Source: Diogma glabrata (taxonomy: Eukaryota > Arthropoda > Insecta > Diptera > Cylindrotomidae). Taken from it: a stretch of 64,000 bases of DNA. This document shows, in pieces, positions 62,060 to 64,000 of this stretch; the stretch's first letter is position 1, and each line of letters starts with the position of its first letter. Where the stretch lies: NCBI GenBank assembly GCA_963693315.1, contig OY856186.1, positions 278,523,491-278,587,490 of the forward strand. The letters are read 5' to 3'. Made by a program: the position numbers and the translations under genes. The notes below the pieces were generated by a model. It searched no databases, was not told where the DNA came from, and was given only the letters and a program-made list of their open reading frames with translations.

Positions 62060-62665
62060 CGAATAACCGAGAAATTGTATATAAGGAATTTCTTTTGCAG
62101 AACCAGAGTAAATTTTAATTGGACTGCGATAGTAAATTATTGTAAATTAAACGCTATATCGTGAACATAAAACCGTGTAAATAGAAGTGAAGCTAGTTTT
62201 TAACTGTGAATAAAGTTTTATGTTATTTTTATTAGAAATATTTTGCGTATTATTTTGGACGCTGTGATGATTTGAGAAAAACGCGTTTTAAGTTTTTATA
62301 ACATCATTTTTTAAACTCTTTAAAGTTAATTTTTAATGAAATATAGCACGTGCTTTCTTGACGAAAAAGTACACAGCAACTGTTCATGTATAACTATACA
62401 CACATATACAAGATGTATACAATGAGATGTGCGTACACACTATACACAATATAGGTACCGTTATAAATATAGAATTTTCCTATACGAATTTCTTAAAACT
62501 GCTTTAGGACGATATTTCTGTGATGTTAAGGATAATTTTATATAAAAAAAATCGAAAAATTTTGAACTTTTTAAAACGAAACCTTTTATTGTTGTTGTGA
62601 AACAATACTGATGTTAAATGCTTAATAAAACCTGGTGGAAGGAGTTTGATTAGCAGATAGTGAAA
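62060..62665 (+). mobile_element. Diverged LTR related to 11015-11681
   Basis: It aligns in order with the LTR family: TGTATATAAGGAATTTCTTTT, CTGCGATAGTAAA, GTGAATAAAGTTTTA.GTTATT, and AGAAATATTTTGCGTATTATTTTGGACG. After about 300 bp of unrelated sequence (62265-62580) come TTGTTGTTGTG, TTAATAAAACCTGG and GTTTGATTAGCAG. The TATA box and two AATAAA signals are kept. It is much more diverged than the copy at 9981 and carries an insertion. Confidence 0.6.
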
Positions 62666-64000
62666 CAAACATTTTTTAATGTGTTTGGATGTATCTTGTG
62701 AAAGAAAAAGATCAGATCAGATATTATCAGAAGGCATATTTTTTGTATACATCACTTCAAGTGAAGTGTCATATGAAAGTTATTTTTTTTTAGACCATAG
62801 TATTTTTGTTGATAATTTTGATTGTATAGTTTCCGATCTATTCTCAAAAGTGGCGTTTTATCATGTTTAACACGTTTTGGTATACAAATATTTTTAAACC
62901 TCATTAGTTAGATACACACTGATACTTCACTGTCTTCCAAAATTGTAGCTTCTAAAAATCGTATCACTATTTCACAATACTGGTTTTCTTTATTTTAATT
63001 AGGATTGAAAGGAAATCTTCAGGATAGAAAGTTCACTTTTGGAAAGTACAGCCTAGTTTAAGGTGAAAGAAAACAGATAAAATAGATATTAACTTTAAAC
63101 CATTGTTTTAAACAAAGTCGGTGTCTAAACGCAGGCAACACGAAAATTATTTATATTCCTTAGTTTTTCGTCAATTACGAGTTAACAAAAAAAACCAGAG
63201 CACAAAAAAATTAACCTATTATCAAAAAGATAAATAAAGTTCATTTCTTTGACCAACCAACAAAAACTGATCTCTCTATGCGGAACATTGACTGTGTCAT
63301 ATGTGGATACTTAAGCTTATTAAGCATAGATATTTGGCATTGAAATTGACATAAACATTTACTTCAACTTTGGCTTGATTTTAACTTCAACTTTGACTGT
63401 GGCTTTGAATTTAAGTCTAACTTATACTTTGACCAGACTCTCACGATGACTTTGACATTGATTTTGGCGTTAACAATAACAATTAATAATGATTGTCCAT
63501 CTAATCATCATATTTACTATATCTTACAACCCATGCGAGCCTCCCTATAAAAACAGAACTACTGTAGATTTTTATACATCTCTGATTTACTGATACTCAT
63601 AAATCAATCCATCGGTTGTTTTTTAATCTCACTGTTATTCTATATAACAAGCTCCTAACAACTACGTTGATTAATTACCGATCTACATATATTTAAATGA
63701 ATATTCATAATATTTCATCATGTGCATACAAATTTCAACAATTCTTATATAATATAACCAACAACAGTTTGTTATTCTTTTCTTTTTCGTAACATTAAAA
63801 TTCGTTCTTATAAGTAACCACCAAAAGAAATATGAAAAACAAATATATATTACACAATTTCTGCCGAATTGTATTATGCATGTTTTCAGTTTTGTTGAGA
63901 CAAAGAAGATTTAATGGAACTACTCGTACAGAAAAATAATACTTGATAGTGTAAACATAGTTCTTTTGTTTTATAATATTTTCGTTTTTTAAAAATCGTG
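62666..64000. other. Unassigned AT-rich DNA with a degenerate short repeat
   Basis: At 63355-63475 the hexamer-like words ACTTTG, TTAACTTC and TTGACTTTG recur irregularly (variants of TTCAACTTTGACT), giving a weak minisatellite. Nothing else was recognised. Confidence 0.4.

Overview
This 64 kb window is AT-rich eukaryotic DNA, almost certainly from an insect or other arthropod. The support is the repeat content: an RTE-clade LINE, Jockey/CR1-like LINEs with a baculovirus-FP-like ORF1, a BEL/Pao LTR retrotransposon with a TTGGTCCTTCGAGCCGG-type leader, a pogo/Tigger transposon, tRNA-derived SINE-like pieces and many foldback/MITE elements. The order (Diptera or Hemiptera are plausible) cannot be fixed from the sequence alone. 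No host gene exon could be recognised. The window reads as a transposon graveyard in intergenic or intronic DNA, with a few young insertions.

Layout. 0-6 kb: AT-rich DNA with a LINE tail fragment (about 1.82-2.04 kb, minus), an 18-bp minisatellite (4.44-4.71 kb), a LINE 3'-end fragment (4.93-5.04 kb, minus) and a tRNA-like SINE head (6.15 kb). 6.29-9.43 kb: near full-length RTE LINE on the minus strand. 9.47-11.68 kb: a dispersed repeat, a truncated LTR and a solo LTR with a 4-bp target duplication. 11.7-18.36 kb: a decayed Jockey/CR1-like LINE (ORF1, endonuclease, RT). 18.36-19.49 kb: AT-rich minisatellite element. 20.15-20.83 kb: internally deleted LINE copy. 23.24-25.56 kb: second, decayed RTE copy ending at a GA tract. 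26.5-29.9 kb: inverted pair of GC-rich repeats flanking a cysteine-rich pseudogene. 29.93-31.51 kb: dispersed composite repeat.

31.87-52.41 kb is a nested stack. A long foldback element holds, in its right arm, a Tigger transposon (33797-50047, TA target site). The Tigger holds a foldback satellite element (34238-36220) and a 12 kb BEL/Pao element (36430-48430, target duplication CGCAC) that cuts the Tigger transposase gene. The BEL element holds an intact-ORF LINE (40431-44109) inside its integrase tail. The same foldback arm carries another DNA transposon (50339-52211) with about 190-bp terminal inverted repeats. 53.5-54.6 kb: nested inverted-repeat elements beside a (TA)n tract. 59.7-60.9 kb: a repeat with duplicated ends. 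62.06-62.67 kb: a diverged LTR relative. The rest is AT-rich DNA with nothing recognisable.

The genes present serve transposition only: endonuclease/RT (LINEs), integrase remnants (BEL), and DDE-type transposases (Tigger and the 50.3-52.2 kb element). Only the 1007-residue LINE ORF at 40992-44015 is open from end to end. I did not find a new cellular system. The most interesting signals are a compensatory base-pair change in a 5'UTR stem shared by two LINE copies, a BEL element with near-identical LTRs but no gag or RT, and an internally deleted LINE that keeps both ends.
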